Shown piece after piece: positions 48,953 through 57,461 of a DNA stretch of 64,000 nucleotides; within the stretch, counting starts at the first letter, position 1, and each line of letters opens with the position of its first letter. Origin of the DNA: Bog-793 sp050013835 (GTDB lineage: Bacteria > Actinomycetota > Acidimicrobiia > Acidimicrobiales > Bog-793). The notes below the pieces were generated by a model, which searched no databases, was not told the DNA's origin, and saw only the letters and a list, made by a program, of their open reading frames with translations. The stretch covers positions 124,001 to 188,000 of the forward strand of contig JBEKEM010000002.1 in assembly GCA_050013835.1 (NCBI GenBank). Reading direction: 5' to 3'. Both the position numbers and the translations under genes were made by a program.

Positions 48953-49828
48953 TCAAGCGCGGTTCGCGAATCCTCGATGGTTCTCGCGTAGCCGGATCCA
49001 GACATAGATGCCTCGCCGTCCCCACGACTGCGCGAGAATCCTCATCGTTCGTAGCCATAGGTCGGCGGTTCCCAACGCGGTCCCTTGCGAGGAAGTTACT
49101 TCCTTGAAGAACACCCGCAGTTCACTCCCATGAAGTCCGACCAACTGCGCGCTCAGCTGACCAGAGGTCAAGCGGAAGCTTGCCCGGACACCTGGGTCTA
49201 TGAGCGCATTCCCATTCTGGAGGCACCGAAGATAGAGATCTATATCAACCACATAGGTCCATCGACGATCCAGTAGCGGTGTCGGCAGCGCCGAGCGCCT
49301 GAAGAGCACGCTTGCTGGCTCGCCAAGGAGATTGGTTCCGGCTCGCGCGCAGGCTTTCAGCACAGCTGTTCGCTCGATTGGGCCGCCCCCCGCCTTGCGA
49401 GCCAAAGATCGCAGACCCCGTGCGCGGATAATCATCCTCCCAGCGTGATCGACTATTCGCCTTCGGCTTGCGACGAGGGCGGCGGTAGGGTGCGCTTCCA
49501 TGAGACGTACTTGGGCAGCCAAACAGCCAGGCAACAGCACGTCGTCATGGCAGACGATCTTGACCAACTCGCCCCGGGCTGCGGCGACGCCGCGTTCCCA
49601 ATTGGCGTGCAGGCCCAGTCGTTGCTCGGGTGGACTAAGGAGCCGGATGCGGGAATCGCCGATCGCCTCAACGAGCTCGCGCGTTGTGTCGGTCGACGCG
49701 TCGTCGGCAACGATTAATTCCAGATGCTCGTACGATTGGTCGATTACTGAGGCAAGAGTTTCCTGAATGAATTGCGCGCCGTTCAGCACCGGAATAACGA
49801 TGGATACTAGCGGTTCATTAGGTATCAA
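48953..49828 (-). CDS. glycosyltransferase family 2
   Basis: 291 residues of a GT-A transferase. Motifs are VSIVIPVLNGAQFIQETLAS, LIVADDASTDTTREL, HANWERGVAAARGE and the metal site CHDDVLLPGCL. TTG 49828 is supported by AAGGAGA at 49832-49838, a well-spaced ribosome-binding site. The C-terminal part is basic and lacks membrane helices. It probably adds a hexose to the island's glycan; sugar unknown. It is isolated, with degraded DNA downstream and a 193-base gap to the divergent membrane-protein gene. Confidence 0.85.
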   Translation of the reverse strand: MIPNEPLVSIVIPVLNGAQFIQETLASVIDQSYEHLELIVADDASTDTTRELVEAIGDSRIRLLSPPEQRLGLHANWERGVAAARGELVKIVCHDDVLLPGCLAAQVRLMEAHPTAALVASRRRIVDHAGRMIIRARGLRSLARKAGGGPIERTAVLKACARAGTNLLGEPASVLFRRSALPTPLLDRRWTYVVDIDLYLRCLQNGNALIDPGVRASFRLTSGQLSAQLVGLHGSELRVFFKEVTSSQGTALGTADLWLRTMRILAQSWGRRGIYVWIRLRENHRGFANRA

Positions 49829-50021
49829 GGATCTCCTTGAACGAGTCGCGAGCCTTTAACCAAACTCGAGGGCGTTCTCTCGCGAATAGGCAGCGCTCTT
49901 GCCCGTCGTTGCGCTTTGAGCGTGGTGGCGATTGCTCGACCCATTTCCCGCGTCTCACAGCCTCGGTCACACCGCAGTAGGTTGATTTATCGACTTTCAT
50001 ATTGCGTTCGACATTCTCAAC

Positions 50022-51929
50022 ATGAGTAATGAGGCTATTGGACGCGCCGCTTGCAAGCAATCGGTAAGGCCTCTGGATCGGCCCGTCCCGCTGAGCACGC
50101 GGCGACTCACCGAAGCTTCATCTCGAGGCCGACCGATACGTTCCTTGACAGCGGACGGTCCCCGCTGGTTGTCTCATGGAACGATGGCTGACCTCGTTGA
50201 GCGGGCGCGCGTCAGCCAGAGTGACCGAGACGATCATCCCGACACCGCAACAGGTTTGACGGCCGGCCCCCGGCGTCTGCCGGCCTGGCAGCGGCGTGAC
50301 GCCATCGCGCTGGCCCTGCTCATATGCCTTGGGACGGGACTGCCGCTGGCGCTCTCTGCGGGGTCGGGAGCCCTCGGCGTTCCGCAGAATGACGACTGGG
50401 CATTCCGTCGAATCGCCGGGGAATTCTTCCGATCCCACCACATAGTGCTTATCGGGTGGGGCCAGATGACGCTCGTCGGTCAGGTTCTTTCCGTCCAACC
50501 GCTTCTCGCGCTCAGCAATGGCTCCGGCTGGGCCTACGGGGTCTACGGGGCCATGTCAGGCGGCGCTGCCCTTGCGGCGACGTACTGCGCGGCTCGGCGC
50601 TTCGTCCCTACGGGCCGTGCGCTGCTCGCCGGGTTACTCGTTGCCCTCGCGCCCGGCTTCCTTGCCACTGAACCGACTTTCATGACCGACGTTCCGGCGC
50701 TCGCCGCAACGATGGCCTGCCTGGCGGTTGGACTCTATGCCCTCGACCGAACTGGGCGATCTCATTGGGTGTGGCTAAGTGTCGCTATGGCGGTCGGCGT
50801 GTTCGGCTTCTCCGTCCGTCAGATGTGCTTAGCTGCTCCACTTGCGGTCCTCCTTGTCGCGCTTTGGAGACGCCCCGATCAGTGGAGGTGGCTTTTCGTC
50901 ATTGGGGCGGTCACCGGAGCGGCATGCCTAGGCACAGACCTCTGGTTCTCGCATCTCCCTGGTCCGCACGAACCGAATACTTTCGCGATCACGTGGACCA
51001 CGGAACTCGAAACGCTGAAGCTCGGCGCCGACCTAGCCATGGCGGTCTTGCCGGCAGTGATCTGGGTCCTAATGCGAGCCGAGCAACGGATCGTTCGTGC
51101 TCTGCCGCCCCTCTTGGCCGTGGCCGTTGTCGCTCTCACCCTCGCCGGATTCAACCCGGGAAGCGTTCTGGCGGGGAACCTTGTCTCACAACAAGGGGTC
51201 ACCGGCAGTCAGGTGCTCGCTGGTACTCGACCGACCCTGTTTTCGGGGACGGTGTGGTCAGCAATCCAATGGTCAGCGCTCGCTAGCGTCGTGAGCGTTG
51301 CGGCGCTCGTATTGACGCAGCGTCGTGCGACAAGATCGGTACGCGGCGTTGTGAGCTGGTTCGCGCGCCCAGAGGGAGTCCTCGGTGCCTTCCTGGTCAT
51401 TGCTGGCGGAGGACTCCTCGTGTTCACGGCAGCTGGCGCCTTTGACCGTTACTGCTGGCCGCTCGTCGGACCGTTCGCGATCCTCGTGGTCATGGCGGCC
51501 AGGTCTCGGCCCGCGCATTCCTTGCGCTTGGCGATGATCGGGCTCATCTCATTGAGCGCTGTTCTCGGAGCTGGTGAGTTGATCCTGGCCGCTAACTCCG
51601 ACGCGTTCGATGCCGCTCGTTGGCAGGCAGGGCAGTCCTTGACACGCCTAGGAATACCTGCGCGGGCCGTTGACGCTGGCTATGAGTGGTTGGGGTATCA
51701 CCAGTCGGGGCCGATCAGCCCCGGCTCTCCGCCGGGTGCGACTCAGTATGTGTGGTACGAGTGGATCTTTGATGCCCCCGTATGTGGCGTCGTCTCGTCG
51801 TCCCCGCTGAGCGACACCTCTCTCAAGTCTGCCGGGCTGGCCAAGTATCGCCTCCTTGAAGTCGCGGGACCGGAGGAGAACCTGTATCGCTATACCGTTC
51901 CGCACATGATGAGGGCTTGCACCAAGTGA
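50022..51929 (+). CDS. GT39-like polytopic membrane glycosyltransferase
   Basis: 635 residues from ATG 50022, or 581 from ATG 50184, which may be the true start because the first 55 residues are Arg/Ser-rich and unlike the rest. About 12 hydrophobic segments are present. The first outer loop carries PQNDDWAFRRIAGEF, the acidic NDDW motif of GT39/ArnT-like GT-C enzymes that transfer sugar from polyprenyl phosphate to protein or glycan. Later features are PTFMTDVPALAATMACLAVG and the C-terminal lumenal segment ending HMMRACTK. It stands divergent from the GT2 gene and is the last island gene before the catalase block. Confidence 0.78.
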   Translation: MSNEAIGRAACKQSVRPLDRPVPLSTRRLTEASSRGRPIRSLTADGPRWLSHGTMADLVERARVSQSDRDDHPDTATGLTAGPRRLPAWQRRDAIALALLICLGTGLPLALSAGSGALGVPQNDDWAFRRIAGEFFRSHHIVLIGWGQMTLVGQVLSVQPLLALSNGSGWAYGVYGAMSGGAALAATYCAARRFVPTGRALLAGLLVALAPGFLATEPTFMTDVPALAATMACLAVGLYALDRTGRSHWVWLSVAMAVGVFGFSVRQMCLAAPLAVLLVALWRRPDQWRWLFVIGAVTGAACLGTDLWFSHLPGPHEPNTFAITWTTELETLKLGADLAMAVLPAVIWVLMRAEQRIVRALPPLLAVAVVALTLAGFNPGSVLAGNLVSQQGVTGSQVLAGTRPTLFSGTVWSAIQWSALASVVSVAALVLTQRRATRSVRGVVSWFARPEGVLGAFLVIAGGGLLVFTAAGAFDRYCWPLVGPFAILVVMAARSRPAHSLRLAMIGLISLSAVLGAGELILAANSDAFDAARWQAGQSLTRLGIPARAVDAGYEWLGYHQSGPISPGSPPGATQYVWYEWIFDAPVCGVVSSSPLSDTSLKSAGLAKYRLLEVAGPEENLYRYTVPHMMRACTK

Positions 51930-52461
51930 AATACATTCATCCATTCCGCCCGGACTTGGTTCGGTCGCTGTCGGCCCCCCCAAGCGGGGGATCGCGTCTC
52001 TTCCCTGGTGTGAACGCGCGACGGTCGTAGGTTTCTTCGAGGGCCCCAACCTACGAAGGAATACCTACCACCCGTGGCACCACGAGGATCTTCCAGTGAC
52101 CAGTCGCCGAGATGGACGCGCGGTTGAGTTCCGAGCGAGAGCTGGCGACCGCCCTCGAGGAGGTCGGTCGCCTCACCGTCCAGCTCTCATGCAGCAGGCG
52201 GTCGGGGCCGAGGTCGACGTGTGCCTCGGCCGGCGGCCCCTTGAGCGCAGGAGCGAGGACTCACCGCTCGGCTTCTGCAACGGTTGGCGGCCGCCGGTCG
52301 CGGTGCGAACGACGACGGGTCCGGTTGAGCTCTGCTGCGCGCCTGCCGGTTCTCGTCGGCGCGCCGATGGAGTTCTCGACGGATGGCCGAACCTGAGAAG
52401 ACCAGGAGTCGCAGGCTCGCTGACGATCGTGGTGATGCCGCGGGGACGGACGGAGAGGAGA
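51930..52461. other. intergenic region at the right edge of the island
   Basis: It contains a hairpin with arms CGTAGGTT / AACCTACG at about 52026-52055, possibly the terminator of the membrane glycosyltransferase, and the IS256-like remnant listed separately. Nothing else is supported. Confidence 0.4.
52186..52350 (+). pseudogene. probable IS256-type transposase fragment
   Basis: A short frame reads LMQQAVGAEVDVCLGRRPLE, then FCNGWRPPVAVRTTTGPVEL. This follows the IS256 pattern in which an early helix (QxAxxAEVDxxLG) leads to RNGxxPxxVxTxxGPVEL. The N-terminal and catalytic DDE parts are absent, and the frame is lost after about 55 residues. It marks past insertion near the island's right end. 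The assignment rests on about 55 residues and is tentative. Confidence 0.4.
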
Positions 52462-52488
52462 GATTCGCTTCTCGGGGAGAAGCGAATC
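52462..52488 (-). terminator. rho-independent-like terminator after katA
   Basis: GATTCGCTTCTC (52462-52473) and GAGAAGCGAATC (52477-52488) form a perfect 12-bp stem with a 3-base loop, 31 bases after the katA stop. Pyrimidine-rich TCTCCTCTCC follows on the minus strand. Confidence 0.8.
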
Positions 52489-52519
52489 GACTGCTTCCGG
52501 AGGCGTCTGCCGACTCCTC

Positions 52520-53992
52520 TCAGTTCTTCTCGATTGCCTTTGCCACTCGTGAGCCGAGGTCAGTGTCGACCTGGCGCCAGTAGTCGATCACTCTTGGCAG
52601 CATTGGTGCGGTCACGCCGCCGCGTACGTGCCCGACAATGTTCCGGACCAGGTGCTCGCGGTCGGTTTCCGAGAGCACGTTGCGATAGAGAGTTCCCGCC
52701 TGTCCGAAGTCGTCGTCCTCCTTGTGGAGGTCGTAGGCCGCACGGACGATCTCACCGGTTGCCATCCAGCCAGCTGGGTCACCGAAGCGAGCTGGGTCCG
52801 CCGCCGGTCCGCCGACGGAGTTTGGTGCATAGACCGGATCTCCCGGGTTCTCGTACCGCATCGCGCCATCCTTGTTGTACGAGTTGACCGGGGACTTCGG
52901 ACGGTTCACCGGCAGCTGGAGGTAGTTTGTCCCAATCCGGTGCCGGTGAGTGTCGGGGTAGCTGAACATCCGCCCGAGCAGCATCTTGTCCGGGCTCGGC
53001 CCGATGCCCGGGACCATGTTCGACGGTTCGAACGCCGCCTGCTCAATCTGGGCGAAGTAGTCCTCGGGGTTGCGGTTCAGTGTCAGGCGCCCGATCTTGA
53101 TGGGCGGGTAGTCCGAGTGGGACCACACCTTCGTGAGGTCGAACGGGTTGAACCGGTAATCGACCGCGTCGTCGAAATCCATGATCTGCATTTCGAGCGT
53201 CCAGCTCGGGTGGTCGCCGCGCTCGATCGCCGTGTACAGGTCGCGCAGGTGGTAGTCGGGGTCCTCGGCGGCCATGGCTGCCGCTTCGGCGTTGGTGAAG
53301 TTCTCGATCCCCTGGTCCGTCTTGAAGTGGTACTTGACCCAGAACTTCTCACCCTTGGCGTTGACCCACATGAAGGTATGGCTCCCGAAGCCGTTCATGT
53401 GGCGCCAGGTGCGGGGCGTCCCCCGGTCGGTCATGAGGAACGTCACCTGGTGCGCGGACTCGGGCGAGAGCGTCCAGAAATCCCACTGCATGTTGTTGTC
53501 GCGTAGGTGCGTGTCGGCCCGGCGCTTCTGGGAGTGGATGAAGTCCGAGAACTTCTGGGGATCGCGGATGAAAAAGATCGGCGTGTTGTTGCCCACCAGG
53601 TCGTAGTTGCCTTCGTCCGTGTAGAACTTGATCGCGAAGCCACGCGGGTCCCGCACGGTGTCGGCCGACCCAAGTTCGCCGGCGACAGTCGAGAAGCGGA
53701 TGAGCACGTCAGTCGAGGCGTTCTTCTGGAAGACCCGGGCCCTCGTGTACTGGCTCACATCCTCGAAGCACTCGAAGACGCCGAAGGCGCCACCGCCCTT
53801 GGCATGGACGACCCGTTCGGGGACGCGCTCCCGGTTGAACTGCGCCATCTTCTGGATGAGGTAGTGATCCTGCAGAAGGATCGGGCCGTCCGGGCCGACC
53901 GTGAGCGAGTGCTCGTCGCTCGGCGCGGGGATCCCGGCGTCGGTCGTTGTGGGGCGTCGGGTCCGGTCGGACTTGTCGTTCTTCTCTGGCAT
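52520..53992 (-). CDS. katA: monofunctional heme catalase
   Basis: 490 residues, a small-subunit (clade 3) catalase that splits hydrogen peroxide. The catalytic histidine lies in [16 protein letters not shown], the catalytic asparagine in [15 protein letters not shown], and the proximal heme tyrosine in [14 protein letters not shown]. The N-terminal ALPHA arm includes [31 protein letters not shown] is also typical. ATG 53992 is preceded by GAGAGGTGAG; the open frame extends upstream through the fur gene as shadow. It follows fur by five bases, so the two are co-transcribed and probably induced by peroxide or metal status via the regulator. A 12-bp stem terminator follows the gene. Confidence 0.97.
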   Translation of the reverse strand: MPEKNDKSDRTRRPTTTDAGIPAPSDEHSLTVGPDGPILLQDHYLIQKMAQFNRERVPERVVHAKGGGAFGVFECFEDVSQYTRARVFQKNASTDVLIRFSTVAGELGSADTVRDPRGFAIKFYTDEGNYDLVGNNTPIFFIRDPQKFSDFIHSQKRRADTHLRDNNMQWDFWTLSPESAHQVTFLMTDRGTPRTWRHMNGFGSHTFMWVNAKGEKFWVKYHFKTDQGIENFTNAEAAAMAAEDPDYHLRDLYTAIERGDHPSWTLEMQIMDFDDAVDYRFNPFDLTKVWSHSDYPPIKIGRLTLNRNPEDYFAQIEQAAFEPSNMVPGIGPSPDKMLLGRMFSYPDTHRHRIGTNYLQLPVNRPKSPVNSYNKDGAMRYENPGDPVYAPNSVGGPAADPARFGDPAGWMATGEIVRAAYDLHKEDDDFGQAGTLYRNVLSETDREHLVRNIVGHVRGGVTAPMLPRVIDYWRQVDTDLGSRVAKAIEKN

Positions 53993-53997
53993 CGCGC

Positions 53998-54528
53998 TCA
54001 CCTCTCTCGGTCTCGTTGCGTGGAGGAACCTGTGGTGCGATCTCTGACGGGCTTCGGCGAACCGGCCGCGGATGTCGCTTGGCAGCGCGGACACAATCCC
54101 CAGAAGGTCACCTCGGCTTCGTCGAGGACGAAACCGTGCAGTTCTGACGGTTCGAGACACGGAGCCGAGCCGACGGCGCAGTCGACGTCGGCGGTTTCGC
54201 CGCAGACCCGGCAGACGACATGGTGGTGATTGTCGCCGACGCGCGTCTCGTAGCGGGCGGGGCTGCCGGCTGGCTCGACCCGGCGGACGAGGTTCGCGGC
54301 CGCAAGCGAACGTAGGGCGTCGTACACAGCCTGCCGGGAAACGCCACCGAGCTGCACGTCGACGGCGCGAAAGATCGTCTCGACGTTGGCGTGGGGCCGC
54401 GCGCCGACCTCGGAAAGGACGGCGAGGCGAACGGCGGTGACGCGCCGACCCGCGGCACGCAGCAGCTTGACGTCGTCCTGTGCCGTCGCCACAACCCGGA
54501 CGTTAGGCGATGAACTGGAGTCAGTCAT
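53998..54528 (-). CDS. Fur-family regulator of catalase (FurA/CatR-like)
   Basis: 176 residues. The winged-helix domain includes [19 protein letters not shown] and [21 protein letters not shown]; the metal-binding domain has the [17 protein letters not shown] segment and a second CPRCQ pair, giving four cysteines in two CxxC sites. The role follows from its position directly before katA, as FurA/katG in mycobacteria and CatR/catA in Streptomyces, where the protein represses until oxidised by peroxide. A perfect palindrome (ACTGGAATGATTCCAGT) covers the start region and is the likely autoregulatory operator. The C-terminal tail ([18 protein letters not shown]) is disordered. Confidence 0.88.
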   Translation of the reverse strand: MTDSSSSPNVRVVATAQDDVKLLRAAGRRVTAVRLAVLSEVGARPHANVETIFRAVDVQLGGVSRQAVYDALRSLAAANLVRRVEPAGSPARYETRVGDNHHHVVCRVCGETADVDCAVGSAPCLEPSELHGFVLDEAEVTFWGLCPRCQATSAAGSPKPVRDRTTGSSTQRDRER

Positions 54529-54531
54529 GAA

Positions 54532-54548
54532 ACTGGAATGATTCCAGT
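54532..54548. promoter_or_regulatory. perfect 17-bp palindrome, candidate Fur/CatR operator
   Basis: ACTGGAATGATTCCAGT is a perfect 8-1-8 inverted repeat starting four bases upstream of the fur ATG and 40 bases upstream of the divergent Nudix ATG. Its placement over the fur promoter fits autoregulation of fur-katA. Confidence 0.7.
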
Positions 54549-54587
54549 CAGACGGTGCGGTCGCGGCGGATCCGCCATGATCGTGGC

Positions 54588-55028
54588 ATGGCGAAACGCA
54601 GGCCGCGCGTCGTTGCCCTGGCGGTGCTGCGCCGGCCGGGGACGGAGGAGATCCTGGTCTCGAACAGTCGGGACGAGGTCGCCGGCGTCGACTTCCAGCG
54701 GCCGTTCGGGGGCGGAGTGGACTTCGGCGAGCGCGGCGAGGAGGCGCTGCGACGCGAGCTGCGCGAGGAACTCGGCGTTGAGCTCGGGTCGGTGCGCTTC
54801 CTGGGTGTCCTCGAGAACATCTTCGACTTCGAGGGCGAACCGGGCCATGAGGTCCTGCTCCTCTATGAGGCCGAGTTCGCGGACGGGTCGCTCTACTCGC
54901 GGGACGTCTTTCGTGGGGTCGAGGCCGAGCCGAAGACCGGCGTGTGGCGTGATCTCAGCAATTCGGCCGGCGACCGGCCGCTCTTTCCGCCCGGGCTGGC
55001 CGACCTCATCGCGCGAGGCGCGGGCTGA
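54588..55028 (+). CDS. Nudix hydrolase
   Basis: 146 residues with a complete Nudix box, matching G-x5-E-x7-R-E-U-x-E-E-x-G-U: GGVDFGERGEEALRRELREE followed by LGV. The enzyme hydrolyses a nucleoside diphosphate linked to another group, with the metal held by the glutamates; substrate unknown. It begins MAKRRPRVVALAVLRRPGTE. ATG 54588 is preferred over an upstream GTG because of the position of the first strand. It diverges from fur-katA and shares the region with the palindrome, so it may be co-regulated, and it may clean oxidised nucleotides (inference). It ends 17 bases from the convergent second fur gene. Confidence 0.87.
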   Translation: MAKRRPRVVALAVLRRPGTEEILVSNSRDEVAGVDFQRPFGGGVDFGERGEEALRRELREELGVELGSVRFLGVLENIFDFEGEPGHEVLLLYEAEFADGSLYSRDVFRGVEAEPKTGVWRDLSNSAGDRPLFPPGLADLIARGAG

Positions 55029-55044
55029 ACCAGGACGCGGCCCG

Positions 55045-55560
55045 CTAGTCGGAGGCCCGCCCCGGGGCGCAGTCCCGGCAGCGGCCTCTCATCGCGAAGT
55101 GGTGGGGATCGATCGTGAACCCACACTCCCTGAGGGTCGCCGCGGCGAGTGAGGCGAATAATTGGTCGCTGACCTCGAGAACGGTGCCGCACTCCTCGCA
55201 GACGAGGTGGCAGTGGGTCGTGGGGGCGAGGTGGTAGGTCGCCGGGCCGTGGCCCAGATGGACGTGGGTGACGACGCCCATCCGTTCGAGCTCCTCGAGG
55301 TTGCGGTAAACGGTTGAGATGTGGACGTCGGGAGCCTCCGCCTGCACCTCGGCGGCGAGCTCCTCGACGGTGCGGTGCGCGGAGGAGGCGAAAAGCGACT
55401 GCAGGAGCAGCCGCCTCGCGGTGGTCGCCCGCCCGCCGGTCGCCCGCAGGCGCTCGATCACTCCTGCGACCGACTGGTCGACGGTGCCGTCCCCGCCGGC
55501 GTCGGGCGCGGCGGGGGGCCGGGTCACCTTGCCGGGCGAGGGGGTCGACCGGTCGGGCAC
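55045..55560 (-). CDS. second Fur-family metalloregulator (Zur/PerR-like)
   Basis: 171 residues. The winged helix contains GRATTARRLLLQSLFASSAHR and HISTVYRNLEELERMGVVTH; the dimerisation domain holds HLAPTTHCHLVCEECG and CRDC, the structural zinc cysteines, with HHFAMRG supplying further ligands. A 30-residue Pro/Ala-rich N-terminal extension precedes the domain. Its specificity (iron, zinc, peroxide) cannot be decided from sequence. It starts 17 bases after the rrf2-type gene, so they form an operon. Confidence 0.88.
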   Translation of the reverse strand: MPDRSTPSPGKVTRPPAAPDAGGDGTVDQSVAGVIERLRATGGRATTARRLLLQSLFASSAHRTVEELAAEVQAEAPDVHISTVYRNLEELERMGVVTHVHLGHGPATYHLAPTTHCHLVCEECGTVLEVSDQLFASLAAATLRECGFTIDPHHFAMRGRCRDCAPGRASD

Positions 55561-55577
55561 TCGCCGGTTGGCCCCGT

Positions 55578-56129
55578 TCAGTTCCGCCGGGTCGTGGAGG
55601 TTACGACGCCGCGGGTGCGGGAGGTCGACCCGGCGACCCGCACGGCCTGGGGTCCGGGGACCGTGCCCGGGGTGTGCGGCATCCAGACCTCGGGGTCGGC
55701 GGTGATGAGCCGCACGGTGAGGGGGATGTTGCGCGTCGCGATGTCGGCAACCGAGACCGACTCGAGGATCGTGCGGATGTGCTCACGCACGGCGATCCAG
55801 ACCTCGACCAGGGGTTCGGCCGAGCCCCGGTACTCGAGCTGGTCGGGGCGGACGTCGCCGACTTGGGCGAGGGGCCCCTCGACGGCGCGCACGATGTCGG
55901 CCAGGCTGATCTGCGTCGCCGCGCGCCCGAGGCGGAAACCGCCCTCGTTGCCGCGTTGACTGGCGACGATGCCGGCACGTTTCAGCTCGAACAGGATGTT
56001 CAAAAGGAACTTCCCGGGGATGTCCTGAGCCGTGGCGAGTGTCTCCGCCTTCACCGGCCAGGAGTCCTCGAGCGTGGCGAGCTCGACGACGGCCCGGATG
56101 GCGTAGTCGGCTTTGGAGGAGATCCGCAT
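55578..56129 (-). CDS. Rrf2-family transcriptional regulator
   Basis: 183 residues. The N-terminal winged helix MRISSKADYAIRAVVELATL is the Rrf2 signature; the recognition helix region reads IPGKFLLNILFELKRAGIV and the wing SQRGNEGGFRLGR. There are no cysteines, so it cannot hold an iron-sulfur cluster as IscR or NsrR do; it is closer to cysteine-free members such as CymR. ATG 56129 is preferred to the upstream GTG at 56162. The C-terminal 60 residues (ITADPEVWMPHTPGTVPGPQ and onward) are an extension. Target genes are unknown. Confidence 0.88.
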   Translation of the reverse strand: MRISSKADYAIRAVVELATLEDSWPVKAETLATAQDIPGKFLLNILFELKRAGIVASQRGNEGGFRLGRAATQISLADIVRAVEGPLAQVGDVRPDQLEYRGSAEPLVEVWIAVREHIRTILESVSVADIATRNIPLTVRLITADPEVWMPHTPGTVPGPQAVRVAGSTSRTRGVVTSTTRRN

Positions 56130-56201
56130 GCCCCTATCTTGACGCTTCCGTGACCTCGCCACACGCGGCAGGACGAACCCGGTGGCGCGGACCCCAGCCG
56201 G

Positions 56202-56525
56202 TCAGCTCTTCTTCGTGACCCGGGCGGCGGTGCCGTAGGCGCAGATCTCCGTCCACACCCCGCCCATCTCGGAGGTGTCGAAGCGCATCGCGAGGACGGC
56301 GTTGCCACCCCGGGCGCTCGCCGCCTCGGCCATCCGGTCGATGACCTCCTGGCGGCTGGTTTCGAGGTTCTTCGTCATCCCCTTCAGCTCGCCGCCGAGG
56401 ATGGACTTGAGGCCAGCCCCCATCTGGGACACCGCGTTGCGTGAGCGGACCGTTAGGCCGAAGACCTCACCGAGGACCTCCTCGATCTCGTATCCCGGCA
56501 CGTCATTTGTCGTCGCGATCAACAT
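56202..56525 (-). CDS. YbjQ (DUF74) family protein
   Basis: 107 residues, the usual length. The family motif opens with LIATTNDVPGYEIEEVLGEV and contains GGELKGMTKNLETSRQEVID with RMAEAASARGGNAVLAMRFD, typical of YbjQ. Members form pentamers and have no agreed biochemical role. ATG 56525 has GGAAAGGACGGAGA upstream, a good ribosome-binding region. It precedes rrf2 and fur on the same strand with a 72-base gap. Confidence 0.92.
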   Translation of the reverse strand: MLIATTNDVPGYEIEEVLGEVFGLTVRSRNAVSQMGAGLKSILGGELKGMTKNLETSRQEVIDRMAEAASARGGNAVLAMRFDTSEMGGVWTEICAYGTAARVTKKS

Positions 56526-56683
56526 CGTCTCCGTCCTTTCCCGTCCACCCACCGCCAAGTGCCCACCGTCGCGGGCCGAGCAACTTCGCGGTCCGTGACC
56601 ATCATCATCGTGGATTCGGGCCACGGATGCAGCCGCGCCCGTCCAGGCGCGCTGGCGGCGGGGTCCCGGCCGATCCGGCCTGG

Positions 56684-57448
56684 CTAGTGGTGGGTAGGCG
56701 TGAAGATGTAGGTGAGGAGCGCCTGGGGCGGCGTGATCGTTCCGATCTCGACCGAGCCGACCTTGATGGTCAGCGCGGAGGCGGAGGCACCGAGGGATAC
56801 CGAGGCGGGCCCGGTGAGATTGATCACCTCGGGGCTCTGTTTCGCCGTGATCGTCGCGGCGAAGGCGTAGCCGGATTCGGTGGGCGGGGACTTCACCAAC
56901 GTGTAGCAGGGAATGTTCGTCGAGACGACGAGGGTGAACCCCGACGACGTCGGGACTGAATAGGTCGCGCTCGACTTCGTCGCCGCGATGAGGACCAGTT
57001 TGCCGAGTTTCGACGTCGGCAGGGTCGTCGAACCCGCCCCGGGCGACGTCGACGAGGTGTTGGCGCTCGTCTGGCCGGTCGGGATGGTGTTTCGCCAGCC
57101 CGAGATCCAGCCTGGGTGGAAGTGCTCGACGGCGAGCCCGACGAGACCGAGGACGAAGAGCGCGAAGAGGGCCCAAACGGCGAGCTGGAGGCCCCAGGGC
57201 GCCGGGAGGCGCCGCTCGATCTCGGGGTGCCAACCGTCCCCGCGGGGGAACTGCGCGACCGGTGCCGAAATCCGGGGGATCTCGGCCGTCGTGATCGCCG
57301 ATTCCGGGTGAGGTGCCGGGGGTGTCGCGGCCTGGCGATTGGCCCGGGTCGGCAGGGCGCCCTCGCCCGACTTGATTCCGTTCGTCACTGCAGCCCCCGG
57401 GTCGTCCGGCTCGTCTCCAGTTGCGGAGACGGTACCGCACGAACGCAC
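56684..57448 (-). CDS. membrane-anchored protein with extracytoplasmic RodZ-like beta domain
   Basis: 254 residues. An unstructured Pro/Ala-rich N-terminus is followed by one membrane helix at about residues 88-107 (QLAVWALFALFVLGLVGLAV) and a Ser/Thr-rich linker. The last 100 residues (from KLVLIAATKSSATYSV to PQALLTYIFTP) are beta-rich, resembling the C-terminal domain of RodZ (DUF4115). No HTH is seen, so it is not a full RodZ. The product is probably exposed at the outer face of the membrane. No named function is given. Confidence 0.7.
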   Translation of the reverse strand: MRSCGTVSATGDEPDDPGAAVTNGIKSGEGALPTRANRQAATPPAPHPESAITTAEIPRISAPVAQFPRGDGWHPEIERRLPAPWGLQLAVWALFALFVLGLVGLAVEHFHPGWISGWRNTIPTGQTSANTSSTSPGAGSTTLPTSKLGKLVLIAATKSSATYSVPTSSGFTLVVSTNIPCYTLVKSPPTESGYAFAATITAKQSPEVINLTGPASVSLGASASALTIKVGSVEIGTITPPQALLTYIFTPTHH

Positions 57449-57461
57449 CGCGGGGTGCAGG

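Noticed and set aside
24701..52520. Possible integrative element with attachment repeat of the tRNA-Ile 3' end
   Set aside because: No copy of the T-arm/acceptor sequence was noticed at the right edge by eye, and no integrase gene is present. The island is real, but an attL/attR pair is not supported.
53998..54160. Extended katA start at 54160
   Set aside because: The extension overlaps fur in another frame, lacks catalase homology and would bypass the well-placed ribosome-binding site of ATG 53992.
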